A stretch of 64,000 nt of DNA from Oryzias latipes (Eukaryota; Chordata; Actinopteri; Beloniformes; Adrianichthyidae). How positions within the stretch are numbered: the stretch's first letter is position 1; the number at the start of each line of letters is the position of its first letter. Of this stretch, positions 1-26,432 are shown piece after piece. A model generated the notes under the pieces. It had not been told where the DNA came from. It was given only the letters and a program-made list of their open reading frames with translations, and ran no database searches. A program made the translations under genes and the position numbers. The stretch covers positions 6,677,307 through 6,741,306 of the forward strand of contig NC_019866.2 in assembly GCF_002234675.1 (NCBI RefSeq). Direction: 5' to 3'.

Positions 1-499
1 TTACAACAAAAAAACTGTCATTTTTGAGGATATAGTATCTGCAGAGGGACAGGAGCTTATTAGAAATTGGAAATGCCTCTCTGAATTGTGGGCAGGACCC
101 GTTCCCGTTCCTGAGACCTCAGAGCAAGGAGCTTGTGGCCCGCCCAGCGTATTTTCAATGTCACAATTACACTCTTTTTCAAACTGCTTTTTTTCTTTTT
201 CATTTGTTCCTGGTTCACAACAATTTGAATGAAGAAAAACTCCGAAATGCATTTCTCAGCTTAATTTTCTTAATATATGTCCTCCATCATCAGAAAAATA
301 CCACAATAAAATGTTAAAGAGTTTATATCGAGCTTTTCATAAGCCTTTCAGAGTAAACTATATCCATGTATATGATACTTTGGCACACAACATTTTTTAA
401 TTATAATGAACATTATAATACTCTTAAAAGCTCAAAGCAGTTAATTTTGTATGATTTAGGCCCTATAAAAACAGGATTTTCATTGGAGTGGGTCTTTAA
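1..499 (+). mobile_element. TIR repeat family, copy A (left end outside window, interrupted)
   Basis: In an EZH1 intron. Blocks: TATAGTATCTGCAGAG, CAGAGCAAGGAGCTTGTGGC, GGTTCACAACAATTTGAAT and GTCCTCCATCATCAGAAAAA. The right terminus ATTGGAGTGGGTCTTTAA (482-499) is well kept. Between the block ending near 316 and the resumption near 470, about 150 bp of unrelated AT-rich DNA is present that the other copies lack. Confidence 0.82.
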
Positions 500-589
500 T
501 AGTTTGAAAAGTTGTATTCAAATAAAAATGTCGTGACATATTCTGAAGCTTTCGAAAGGGTTAACGTTTTCATACTTGTCTGCAATCAG

Positions 590-1209
<620 letters not shown>

Positions 1210-2345
1210 CGGCCTCCATAACCCCTGTTTGTGATTTCAGCCTCCCAACTCGGGCTTTTAATCACAACGGTCTCTGCTCTTTTCTCCGCAATTTTTCAAA
1301 AAAGAAAATTGCTGTTTGCAGGTGCTTCTGCTCAGCAAATACCACACCGTCTCCATCATCTTTATCTGCCCGAACCTGCAAGATTCCCATCATACATACT
1401 CAAAAGTATTTAACTGGAAATATTATGAATTAGTCCTGCTTACTGCACTTAAGAATTTTCCATTCTTTTAAAGAGAAGATGCTACATTATCCATTAAACC
1501 AAATATTGCTCACTATAAATTTGTTACTGTACTAATCAACTGGTTTTTGTTACACATCTCAGCACAGTATGCAAGCTCTACAGCCGAATATCCGTAAAAT
1601 GCATGAGCTGCCTTTTTACAAACCTTTCATTAAACTCTTAGCTGCTGCTAGCTGCAGTCAGATGCTGTTTCTGTGCAGTCAATATTGTATTCGGTGAGGT
1701 TACGCTTCGACTGTTTGACCGCATGATGTGTTATTCTGCTAAGCATTTCAGCAGTTTGCTTCACCACCACATCGTTGTGGTTTAAAAATAAGCTATTTTG
1801 TGTCTGTTTCGTTGTGCTGCAAAAGTTAAAAAGACTAAACATAAAGGCAACCTGGCAAGAAACCGACTGACTGAATGTAATGTGTAGATGACTGAATAGA
1901 TCTCAACCCCTTTTTTTTTTTGGTTGTTGTCCAATTATAGGTACTTAAAACGATGTGCATTAGTGAAATAACTAATATGTTTACATGCTCAACCCTGTTT
2001 GGCAAAAAAAAAAAAAAAGATCCAATGTAAATGTCTTCCTTTGAAATGCACAAAAGTGCCAAATCATTCCTCCCACAAAAAGCACTATAAAATGTGTAAT
2101 GTGTTGCATCATTTTTTGACTTTAACAAAAATGGATTGTTTTGGCCATAAATCCCCCCCCCCCCCCCCCCCCCAATATGGGACTGTAAAATGTCATTCAT
2201 TTAGATTTCTTCAAACTTCTTAATGTTTTAAAACATCTAAGCCAAATTTCATTTAGGTCATACTCAGGCGTGCTGAAGAAAATGGAGTTTCATGTTGTGT
2301 ACAGTGAATGCCTAGAAAAATTAAACTAACTTTTTACCAAACTAA
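1210..2345 (+). other. EZH1: EZH1 3' UTR and probable poly(A) site
   Basis: Non-coding sequence after the EZH1 stop. The best 3' end is an ATTAAA at 2320-2325 followed by a GT-rich stretch (about 2346-2360), the usual layout of a cleavage site. An earlier ATTAAA lies near 1628. The region holds a run of 21 C residues (2153-2173) and short A and T runs. No coding potential was recognised. The extent of the UTR is inferred. Confidence 0.55.
2153..2173. repeat. poly-C tract (C21)
   Basis: Uninterrupted run of 21 C residues in the EZH1 3' UTR. Such runs are length-variable and prone to sequencing error. Other C runs lie near 34142, 36488, 49229 and 52381. Confidence 0.9.
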
Positions 2346-2399
2346 TGTTGTCTGTGTCTTTATGTAAGAGAAAATACCAAACAAGCAGTTTCATTCAAG

Positions 2400-5300
2400 C
2401 TTCTTTTATTGAGATGGAAGTCATTTTAACAGTAATGGTCATTTACAGTGATTTTGTTTTTTTTTTCTTTACAAAACAAACCGGAGTAACAGAAGTCCAA
2501 ATTACGTGATCAAAAATACAATTTACAATTGGCTCGTTGTTGAAGGAATGGTTTAGTGGTGCAGAGCTGAATGGACTTCTGGTATCACTAATATTTTTAA
2601 AAGTTTGCCGGCAACATAACCAAAGCTATAGTACATTTTAAGATCTTTTTGAGAGTGTGGAGCAGAACAAACTTCATTGACTTCATTGGTTTTCTTTTTT
2701 TTTATTTTCATTTCTTCGTGCTAATGTATTTACTTAAGACTTCAAGAAGTCCAACAAGACACAAGCCCACTTTGCTGTTTGTCGCCCTCTTCTGGTAATT
2801 GCAATTAAACACAGTTTAGGACATTTTTACAAGTCCCGTTCTCACGTTGTGAAAAACATTTAGTGTGTTGGTTAGTTGGCATTGGTGCACATTTGTTATT
2901 ATTATTCACTGTAACCTTTTGGGTAAACTATAACTATACAAGCATCAAAATAGTTGAGTCACACAAACACACTCCAAGGACCACACAAACTACAATGTGA
3001 GTTGCTGTCACGTGACACTGCTAAGCTGAAAGTTTATAGCCAGTTCATCAACAAATGCAGTGAGGTGTGTGTATCATGACTAAGTCATTTGTGCATAAAG
3101 CATAACTGATTGATGTTTGTGTCTAATGGTTTGAGTTGTTGTCGCCAATGTCACAAAAATAAAGTCAGTTATAGGGTCAACCCACCAATTTCAGTCTTCG
3201 CTCACCTTTCTCGTTCATTCGTCTGACAATAGGACACATCCTGAAAACACAAGTGTCAGACACCACATGTGGTCAAATCTGTACAGGTTCATACAAGGGT
3301 AGCAAGTTGTGCCTTTACAGTAGTTGCAGTTTTTACATCCTTTCATTGTACAGTTTTTGCGCCATCTGTAGCAGAAGAGAACCAACAATGTTGAGGTCTA
3401 TCAGAGCCACAGAGAACAAGTACTGCACTATCCTGAGCGGTTCAAAAGCTTTTGTTAATGGTACTTTCACAGCAGTCTACAATTAAAAACATTAGGACAG
3501 GCCATCACTGTAGAGTCTGCCCAGACATTACAGAGTCAAAGGATATACATTCAAGCACTCCATTTAACTTGTTCTGTACAAACCATTGGGGGAGGAGGGG
3601 TTCAAAGCATTGTTACAATCACTTTTATTCACATTATCAGCTTGCTACGGTACATTTGCAAAATAAACAAAGGCCAAAACATTCGTGGCTGAAGGAAGCT
3701 TTTATTATTGCATGTTTTTGCAAAGTGCGCTCATGCTCTAAATATGCATAGCTAATATGTTGCAAAAGTAATTCTGTTGCCTTTTGAACCTGTTTTCACC
3801 GACACAGTAGTGCTTCAGAGGGAAGCAGGGCTGCAGCAGGTGATTACAGCTGTAAGCTTTGGTTGCACCAAATGAAAAATCCTCTTGCAGATGAGAGAGA
3901 TTTCCCCAAAGTAAAGGTAGAACTCAAATTGCCTTTAGAAGCAGCTTAACAAGTGGCAGCAATGATGGTGTTGTGGTCAGCTACTGCCCTAAGGCCATCC
4001 ATGCGTCCCTCTTCTCCCTTTTTTCTGGAGCAGTGTAAGCAGAGATGCCCAGACCTCCCTGTCCACAGAAACTTCCCCATTCTGCTGGGGGAACCCCAAG
4101 GCCATTCCAGACCAGCCAAGAGACACGATCCCTCTAGCACAGCCTGCGTCTTCCTTGAGAACTCTTCCCGGCAAATCTCTCCAGAGAGGCATCCAAGAGG
4201 CATTCAGGGGAGGTGCCTTAACCACCTCAACTGTCTCCCAGGAGGAAATCATAGTAGACCCACAGGTCCCCCACATTGAGAGAAGCCAGTAGTAAATCCA
4301 TTGGGTGACAGAGCTCCTCACCTAATCTGAAAGAGAATGCCCAGCCACCCTGCCGAGGAAACTCAATGCAGCCGCGTGATCTCATCATTTTGATCATGAC
4401 CCAAAGCTTTGACTAGCAAAGCATTGCCTTTTGGCTCAGTTCCTACTTCATTACAACAGATCAATACACTGACCACATTACTGCAGATGATGCACATATC
4501 TGCCTGGTAATCTCATGCTTCATCTCCTCTCACTTGTAAAGACTCCCTCAACGAACAATAGGAGATCTCCACCCATCTGAAGAGGGGAAACCCTTGTTTT
4601 AGTAGTCTAGAGCTGTGGCTTCTGACTTGGAGATGCTAATTCTCTTCCCAATAGCTCAAAACTTGAGTGCAAACTGCCCCAGGACATCAAAGGTCCTGGT
4701 TGAATTAAGCCAAACATACACCATCTGCAAAAAGCAGAAATGAAATCTTGTGGTCCCTCAACCAGATTCCCCTGGCTGCTCCTGGACGTTCTCTCTATAA
4801 AAAGTATAACAGAATCAGTGACAAAGGGCTGCCCTGCCAGAGTCCAACATGCACAGGGAATGAGGTTTGACTTCCTGGCATAATACAAACTCAACGTCTG
4901 CTTTGGTTACACAGAGACTGAATGGGTCTTAGTGGGCGACCTCAGATCCTAGGTTCCCAGAGCTCCTCCCACACATTACCTGGAGTGGCAAAATTGAATA
5001 CTTTCACCAAATCCACAGAGCTCACAAGGGTTTGATGGGCAAATTCACATGAACCCGCTGATCCACTATGCCATGACTGAGATGAAAAAAAGACTGTGTC
5101 TCCTAAATTAGAGGTTTGACTATTGAAGCACTGTTGGCCACTGAAGCACCTCACCCCCATTATTTATTGTTAAAAATAAGGGATCACAACCCGATCTGCC
5201 AGTGTAGAGGCACTGTCTTTGCAATATTCCTTGCCCTACAGCATTAAGCAAACATATTTTAGCAGTGTGAAATGAAGTAAAATCCTACCTTTTACCCTTT

Positions 5301-6482
5301 TGTGGTCCTCTGCACAGTTGTAACGTGTGTGTTTTTGTGTGTAATTCCCACATTTGTATGGGAAGCTGTTGTTCCCTGAAGTCAGTTTATCACTAAAGTT
5401 AAAAGATTGTGGAAGAACTCTGTGGTTTTGTTGGGTCTTTGTTTTTGATACTATCACTGTTTAACACCAAGCTGTTGCCATCTTGACTTTATTTAAAAGC
5501 AACCAGAAGTCAGACAAAAGAAATGGCAAATCAGGTCACAAACCTGACAACTTTTGTCAACTTGATGTTCATTTTGATTCCAGCTCTCACACCTCGAGGT
5601 ACTATTTCGAATCATCACATTCTAAGTCCCAAAGGGCCACTGTTGAGAGAGTGTGGTGATCTGAGCAAACTACCCAGCAAAGCTGCTATGTACTGACGGT
5701 ATGGCTACTCTGTAAAGGTTATGCACAGTTATAGGGTGTAGTAGAGCAAATATAAGCATACATACCTTTGAAACATCATCATCTTAAAGCATAAAGCTTC
5801 ATGCTCATCAATATCTCTCTTCATTGTATTGTTTTGTCCCCTTTCACATTGCTTTTATTTAGATGTTTTGTCAAGTTATTTCACAAGCAAAGTGATAAAT
5901 TCTCAATTTAAATCAATGAGAGATTGGTAGCTGTGATTTCAACAGTGACTTTATGATAGATTGTCATCAAAAGGTATATCTAAGATGGAAATACATTTTA
6001 TAGCTACTCACAACTTTCCCTGGACTGAAAAATGTCTCTAAAGATATCAATCAATACAAGCCTGAACACTTGAAACTGATGTTCCAGTTAGACATACATT
6101 AAAATCCATTTTCCCACAGTGTCTAAACTCTCACTGAATAAGCCATAAAGCTTTCAGATCAAGCCTGCTCAGAAGAGGCACTTCAGTATTTCACCCTGCA
6201 ATACAGTGTGAGACTTGTTGGCTACTCATGCAATATGGGGCTTGGTTTGGACTTGAAACCCGGCAAAACTGGAACTTACCAAAATACATACTATGAAAAG
6301 TAGAGCACCAGGCGTCAAATCCCACTCAACTGGGGAAAAGAAACACAAACTAAAGCGTACGAAAGGAGACAAAATAATTAGAAATATTACTACAGGTAAC
6401 TGTGGTTTTTGCAAGTGCTATTTCCCCCTCCCTCTTACCCCTGTGTAAAACCCTGCCCCTTTGCCCCATAAGTCCTGTGATA
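2400..6482 (-). other. CNTNAP1: CNTNAP1 3' flank, possible very long 3' UTR
   Basis: No gene is recognised between the CNTNAP1 stop and the EZH1 3' end. On the minus strand AATAAA signals occur at 5854-5859 and 5488-5493, which would give 3' UTRs of about 0.6-1 kb, and at 2405-2410, which would give about 4.1 kb. The most distal signal is only about 80 bp from the EZH1 ATTAAA on the other strand, so the two genes may end nearly back to back. A decayed LINE occupies about 4000-5150. Which signal is used cannot be told from sequence. Confidence 0.4.
4000..5150 (-). mobile_element. decayed non-LTR retrotransposon (LINE) reverse-transcriptase relic
   Basis: Read on the minus strand, this stretch follows the 3' half of the open reading frame of a LINE that is very common in fish. 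Recognisable landmarks include the segment around 'CAAAGGGCTGCCCTGCCAG' (about 4820-4845), 'CTTTTGGCTCAG' with the following lines (about 4430-4500), 'GACAGAGCTCCTCACC' (about 4308) and 'GAGAGGCATCCAAGAGG' (about 4185). The reading frame is broken by stops and frameshifts into separate short pieces (4607-4894, 3989-4321), so it cannot encode a working enzyme. I recognise the family by recalled pattern and do not assign a clade. No clear target-site duplication was found. Confidence 0.72.
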
Positions 6483-19914
<13,432 letters not shown>

Positions 19915-20120
19915 CCTTCACTTAGAAAGCGTTTCTCCACGGATTATGTTAATTCGATGGAAAAATCTTCTGCAGCATCCTTTCACACCCCTTTTAGCCC
20001 AACTTTTAACTCGCACAGCTCCAACTCCTCCAGATCTTGGGCAGCCTCGGCCGGGGCGGGGACGCGCATCGGTGCTGATGCTGTTTCACCGAGAGCGCGC
20101 TTCTTTTATGCCCTTTCAAT
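19915..20120 (-). promoter_or_regulatory. CNTNAP1: CNTNAP1 5' UTR and probable core promoter
   Basis: Upstream of the CNTNAP1 ATG (19912-19914, minus strand) the DNA becomes GC-richer, with a GC box GGGGCGGGG at 20053-20061 and a TATA-like CATAAAAG on the minus strand at about 20103-20110. If that box is used, transcription starts near 20075 and the 5' UTR is about 160 nt in the first exon. Inferred from motifs only. Confidence 0.35.
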
Positions 20121-21777
20121 TGTTTCATTTACATGATGCTCGGGGTCCAGCTCCTGTATGTCGGAAGCTTGCTGAGATGTGGATCCTTTTGGTCTTTTAA
20201 ATATTCCTTAAATACCAAAGAAAAACGGAAGAAAGTTTTTGAGTCCACTGCGGAAGGAAAGCCTTTTCCTTTTTGGATGACTAAAGAAATGCAGGCTTCT
20301 GCCTGCAGTGTATCCAAAACGGAGGTGTCATGGTCAGCACAAAATTGTCCTCTGCAGCTCCTTTTCTCCTCTTGTACAATTTTTCAGGCTGCTGTTCGCG
20401 CATGTGTACATTGTACCAAAGAGACAACAGAAAAAACCCTTCTTTCTCCCCCAAAATTTAGAATAAATTAAAGAAAAACAACAAAGCAGAAGTCTCAAAC
20501 AACCTCCAAGCTTAGCAAAACCATAGTAAATGTCAACGGCATAGGATCAGGTTGTAAAGAAATCCCCCTCATCGTCTGTTTGACCTTGTCCAGGTATGAG
20601 TTTGGGTTGTTCACAGATTCCCTCCGAGCAGGAAAAAAAATACTGGATGAGAATGCCAGCTGTGGCTGAACTCAGACTCATCCCCTCACATGCAGACTCA
20701 CACACACACTTATACAGTGAAATGGGGGCGGGGTAATACAAAGAGGGATTTGTGGCCATGGGTGGCACACTGACCATAAAATAAAAAAGGCTTTAGGATT
20801 AAGAAGTGGGTTTATGGGGCGACAGTGTGATAATGTAAGATTGAATGCTGGGGCCAGAGTGGGATTTGCAGAGTTTTCAATCAAATCAGATTGTCCGAAC
20901 GTAAGCTCTCTGCAACTGAAGAAACCACTGGCAGGAAGCTGGACTTTATTCTGGAAACACAAAAAATAACACAGTTACCATGTTTCTGTGGAAGGCACAT
21001 ACTTATTTGATGTGAGAACTCTTGTGTAAAAAGTACAACACAACAGCAAACAACAACAAAAGTGCCTCCTGGCCTCCAAAAATGACTTTAAGTACATTTA
21101 ACCATCAAGAATTGTGCAAAAAAGTGAAGTCATTTATATCAGTTTCAATACTCAGAAGTCATTTTTGGAAATAAAGTAAATTCAAAGCTCCAACAAGTTC
21201 CATCACTATTAAAGGTTTGTACATGACTGTATTTCTGTTGTTCTTCAGGACGTTTTCTCACAACAACAGCTTGCACAGAAAATTGATAATCTATTCACTG
21301 GCAACATCTGAATCTATGGTTTTAGGTTGGGATGGTTATAGACTGCCATCTGCTTCACTGATGTTTAACCTTGAAGGTAATTAGGCCTGACACTCATCTG
21401 GATCAGTTAAGTTTAGTAATTAAATAACAGAAAATTATGTATTTTAAATGCATTTATAGCCCTTTACAACACCTTTGATACCAAAGTGCTTCACAATAAA
21501 AGGAAGACAGGAGAAAGTTTAAAATGAGGTATATTAATAAAAAAAAACTTAAAGACAGCATGAAAGTGGGTTAAATTGTTCAAAAATACATTTAAAGTTT
21601 CAAAAAGCACATAATTTGTGTCTTTGCCAACTGTTAATTTAGAGAAATGAAAGTAAGTCTGTTTTCACAATTTTAAGTTAAAGAATATTAAGTGATACTA
21701 TAAATGAGTAACAAATAATTATATAATGGATCATTGTAATGTCACTTCTTCCTTAAACTATTAATATCTTAACATTT

Positions 21778-21961
21778 TTAACCCCTTAATCCCCGATTTT
21801 TTTCCAATAATAGTAATAATAATAATAACAAAAGACATAAAACACCAAAAAATAATAGCAATGAAAATACTCTTCAGTGTTTTTCCATTCAAGCTAAATT
21901 AGGAGGGTCCTGAATTAAATGGTACATTCCTCAATAATGACATATGGTTTGAAGGGGTTAA
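21778..21961. mobile_element. small TTAA-flanked MITE (piggyBac-like ends)
   Basis: 184 bp bounded on both sides by TTAA. The ends are an imperfect inverted pair: CCCCTTAA at the left and TTGAAGGGG at the right. The interior is AT-rich with an (AAT)n-like run and no ORF. TTAA target duplication and C-rich/G-rich termini are hallmarks of piggyBac-type elements; the family assignment is inference. Confidence 0.6.
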
Positions 21962-23810
21962 TGAGAAAAAAAGTCTGTGTTCTGTACAACACTTGTCAGA
22001 ACTGTTTACACAGACATTCGGGGGAAAATGTTAAACCTGAGTCACCACTAGATGGCAGAAAAGGCTCAGACTCCATTCAGATCAAAGCGGATGCTTTGTT
22101 TAGGAGGTTTAATATTCTGTTCTTTGCAGGTCCTGATGAAATACAAAGTAAATTAATTAATTTAAATTTGTTTTTAAACCAATTTGATTCATGCACTAAA
22201 TCAGAATGTCAGGATATTGAGATAACCCTCTATGTGTATCTGTATTTGAATAGTGACAATGTCATACAACTTTAGCTTTTACGGAGTATCTAAAGTCACA
22301 TGTTTGTACACCAGCTCGCAGTGGAAAATCTATTTCACTTTAGTCTGCCCACATTAACTCCAGAGTGAACTTTCCATAGGGGTGCCTCCACACACTGCAT
22401 TGCACATTTGTTAATGTACAAAAACAAGTAATGTCCTCAATTTTCCCACAAACGCAGACCTGCAACTGTGAGCGCAAAAACACAAACAAAAGGTATACAG
22501 ATAACTTAGGTCCAGATTTTTCCAATTGATAAGGCCGTTTGTTGGTGTTGCAGATGAAAAAAAATCTACAAAGACTTCACTTTTGTGCATCACATGTCTA
22601 ATATAAAACAAAAACATCAAACGCTGACAGTGGCTGATGAGAAACTGAGTGCCAGGAAGTGTAGAATTCTGCACATTTTGCTGAAGTAGGATGCTGGTGA
22701 CACAGTTTATTTTGGTCACCACATTGATGTTGCTATGTACTTATGGGAGAGGTGCTGCAAACACAAACCATCAGCCAGCCCGCTCTCGGGTGTCCATACA
22801 CCGCTGCGACCTCTGGCAGCTGAAAATTAGATCATGTCCATCTTTTATAGAAATCCCACCAATGTTAGCTGAACTCATGTGTACACGACACCTGCTAGCA
22901 CTGCGACAAAAAAAACAACAACAACAACATACCATTGCATTTAAAACTAGCTGTAGATAAAGAAGGGGTTTTCAATAAAGCCCCAATGGAGATTAGAATC
23001 TAAGGAACAGACTTATAAATTCACCTGGCATCACCTTAATGGGACACCAAGACGTTTAAACTGGCATCAGAATTTTCTTTCTAATAAGTACATTTATATA
23101 GCATTGATACACAACTACGTGTGTCTCAATGTGATGTACAAAAAAGAGAGGCACATAAGTTATGGATTTAACTGACGCAAGAAGCACAATGAACAGAATA
23201 CATAAAAATATTTCAATTGTAGTCCATCGCATTCAGCATACCATTGATTGGCTGTGGAGAGGAAATACTCCTCAACGGAAGGAAACTTTCACCGACTACA
23301 CAACGGCATCTGTATAAATTTGGGTCAGCAACACTGAAAGCAAAAACACTGGAACATCTGTTATGAGACAAAAAAAGGGACATGTTTGAAGATGATGTCT
23401 GCCTTCTGAACTAAAAAGTTTATTTTACAAGTTCCTTCTCCCATTTTAGTTCATCAACATTTTTGAAACGACTCAGTCGTCCTGCAGACTGAGAACACGA
23501 CACTGATTCCAAACACATACCTTTTTTGTCTCATAACATTTGCTTCCTTGTCTTTCTCAACCCAAATTCACAGGATCAAGTTGCTCTTCTTTAGTCTGGT
23601 TCTGCTGGAAGTTTCCTTCTGTTGATGAGTCATTCTTCTCCATAAGCAATCAATTGTATGCTGAATGTGGTGGATGACAATGAAAATGTTTTGATCCAGT
23701 CTGATCATTGCATCATTGCTATGAAAAAGTGACTCTTATTCCCCTTTTTACGAGTATAAAATGTTTGAAACAACCTGGTATTCCAGAAGACTGAGAAAAG
23801 AATACTTCAT

Positions 23811-24326
23811 TTAAAGACCCGCTCCAATAAAAATCTTCTTTTGAATTTGTTCTTGTAGCAATTTCCTCATGATGGAGGACAAGTATAAAGACAGTTAAGA
23901 TTCAATGTGAATTTCTTAGTACCGTACTTCTTTATACAAATCGTTGTGAATCAGGGGCCGACGAAAAAAATGCAGTTGGACAACTGCAAGCCACAGGCTC
24001 CCTGCTCTGCTCCATTTGGATGTGTCCACAAATAGATCTATGTACGTTTTCATTTTCCTCGTCCAAGCTAGCATACGGATCAAAATCTGTACGGATGGAT
24101 GGCTCTAATTTTGCTTGTCATTTTTGTTACACCAGTAATGTTAGGATGGTGGTGTGAAGGTCGGGAGTAAATGTAAACAAAGGCTTACACAACGCCAACG
24201 GTCCCACCCACAACTTAGAGGCAAATTTCTAATTAACTATGCTGCTATGCAGAAACTGTCTTAAAAAACCACCCAGGTTTTTTATTTGTTGGATGAAAAT
24301 GGCATAATCATAAAGTGGGACTTTAA
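23811..24326 (-). mobile_element. TIR repeat family, copy C (full length)
   Basis: 516 bp, intergenic. Begins TTAAAGACCCGCTCC and ends AAAGTGGGACTTTAA. It has the family blocks in reverse (GATGGAGGACAAGTA, GTGAATCAGGGGCCGACG, CTCCCTGCTCTGCTCC) and a central segment (about 24020-24180) that shorter copies lack. No ORF of note. Confidence 0.85.
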
Positions 24327-25856
24327 AAAATATGTATACATTAACACAACTTGTCCATTTAAAGTAGTACTTTGTATAAAAAACGGAATCCTAAATTGTA
24401 ATCTAGATTTTGTCCTGTTACTTTTTCCAAATACCTATCGAAACAACAGATCGGTACTTTTATGTTGAAAGATGGCCTTCCCTGCCAGTATGCAGAGTGT
24501 TTTCATAAAAGAAGCAAGTCTAACAACATGTTCAATTGATTTGTGTAAAGAACAAATACAGTAGATTCACACATAACGACAGTTCCATAAAGACTGCCGC
24601 TCAAACACCTGCAGTGCGTTTAAATACAGAGAACAGCTGTGGTCTAATAGAGATGCACGAAGCAGAGGCGCTTTTGTTTTCTAATGTTTGCTGCCAACAT
24701 GAGCACACATGCATAAAAGTTCACCATCGCAGCCAGTGGCACACACACACACACCGCTGAAGTGTAGTTTCCTCGCCCACCAAACAAACCACAGTTATTT
24801 AGTCTGCCTCCCAGTTTGTTTGCCCACTGTCTTCTCTTTTTTTATTGCTCTGCCCTGGGCTTTGTTTGAAGTGAATTGCTGACTCCAGCTAATGAAGGTT
24901 GCAGCGGGGAGGATGATGAGTGAGGAAGAAAAGGGTTGTGCCAATAAGTGACAAAGTAGGAAGGTGGTCAGGCTGGATATACAGCCGCGTATAACATGGT
25001 AGTGTTCACACATGAACAGCTTTTTTCACATCTTTCTGCAGGAATAAAAGGCATACGGGGCTGCTTTTCTTTAAACCAAATAAATCGCCAGAAGATTTTT
25101 CTCAAGTGCACATTGCAGTCCGTCCACATTTATCTGACTGGACGTGCAAACTATACCCCTCCCCTCCGCAGATCAGTTCCTTGGAAATGATCTCCAGTAA
25201 AGTACCTTTGGCAAGGAAGTTGCAGAACAGCTTGTCCCCTAAATGCTGGGCCCCATTCCACTTACAGCCTGCAGGTGGGGTGGGGGTTGGGGTGTTTGAT
25301 GGGCAGCTAATGGAAGGGAGTGCAGTGTGAACTCTTTGATTTTATAACCTTTGCAATCAGTTAGCAAGTAGCACCGCATCTTAAAACCTCATAAATTCTT
25401 TATTTTTCTTTATTTTAAGAGAATATTGTCAGCCGTTACAAGTATTGTTCCTGATGATGAACCATTAAAGTGCTTGTTTAGCCACAGGCCAGTCCCAGGG
25501 GGAGTTTGTGGAGTACAGTGTGTCTCTGGAGAAGGGGGGGAGGTGCAGAAATAAAATCCAGCCCCGCTCCTGCTTTGCAGAGTTCAACCCTCTCTTAATG
25601 TTGCTCTTGGAGGTCACGGCACATAGCAACAGCTTGGATCAAACCCTGACGGAAACGTGAGACAACACACCAGCGCAGACACACAATCACACACACACAG
25701 CCCGTGCAGAAATATGCACTCTATTAAACATAAACACAGCAAACACACATGGAAGAATCAAAGACACAGAAATATTGCTCTGAGGATTACTGGTTGCAGA
25801 CTGTAAGTTAACAAGGGGGATGAGTAAAAACATATTTGGAAAAAGCATGAAATAAG

Positions 25857-26432
25857 TAAAGTCCCCCCAATAATCTTTTGATCTGTTTTAAAAGTGTTCA
25901 CAGGGGTCTTTTGGTTATGATTGTGCCATTTTTGGCCCAATTAATCAAAGAAACCTGTTGTTTTTTAGGACATAGTTTCTGCAGAGCAGTAGTAATTCAT
26001 TAGAAAGTTGCGCTGGACTATTGGCACGGAGTCGACTCATCCCCTTCCCATCATCCATCTGTTTATTTATTGAGTAATAGTGATGATAGTGAGCAATCTT
26101 GGAGTTATCCAGTCATATAGTTTTGAGCCAGATGCTGGCGCAGACAAGGAAAACAATGACGTACATGGATCTGTTTGTCTGTAAGTGGATGCATCAGAAT
26201 GGAACGGAGCAGGGAGCTTGTGGCTTGCCGTAGTAAATTGTACATCACACCCAAGCATTTTCCCTCTACATTTTTGGGTTTGCCCCTGATTCACAACAAT
26301 TTGAATAGAGAAATACAAATTGTTGTATTTTTTTTCTTAATTTTCAGTTTACGTGTCCTTGATATGATAAAAATGCCACAAGAACATGTTAAAAACACAG
26401 AAACCACAATTTTCATCGGAGTGTATCTTTAA
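25857..26432 (+). mobile_element. TIR repeat family, copy D (longest copy)
   Basis: 576 bp, intergenic, forward orientation. The left terminus is decayed (TAAAGTCCCCCCAATAAT); the right terminus is ATCGGAGTGTATCTTTAA. Diagnostic blocks: CATAGTTTCTGCAGAGCAG, GATTCACAACAATTTGAAT and CCACAAGAACATGTTAAAAA. Its central part differs from copy C, suggesting either subfamilies or independent internal change. Confidence 0.82.

Noticed and set aside
1835..2200. 121-codon minus-strand ORF with a glycine run
   Set aside because: The glycines are the C21 tract read on the other strand; it lies in the EZH1 3' UTR.
20547..20962. Overlapping ORFs upstream of CNTNAP1
   Set aside because: No recognisable motif, simple-repeat content, and no splice-consistent continuation; treated as chance.
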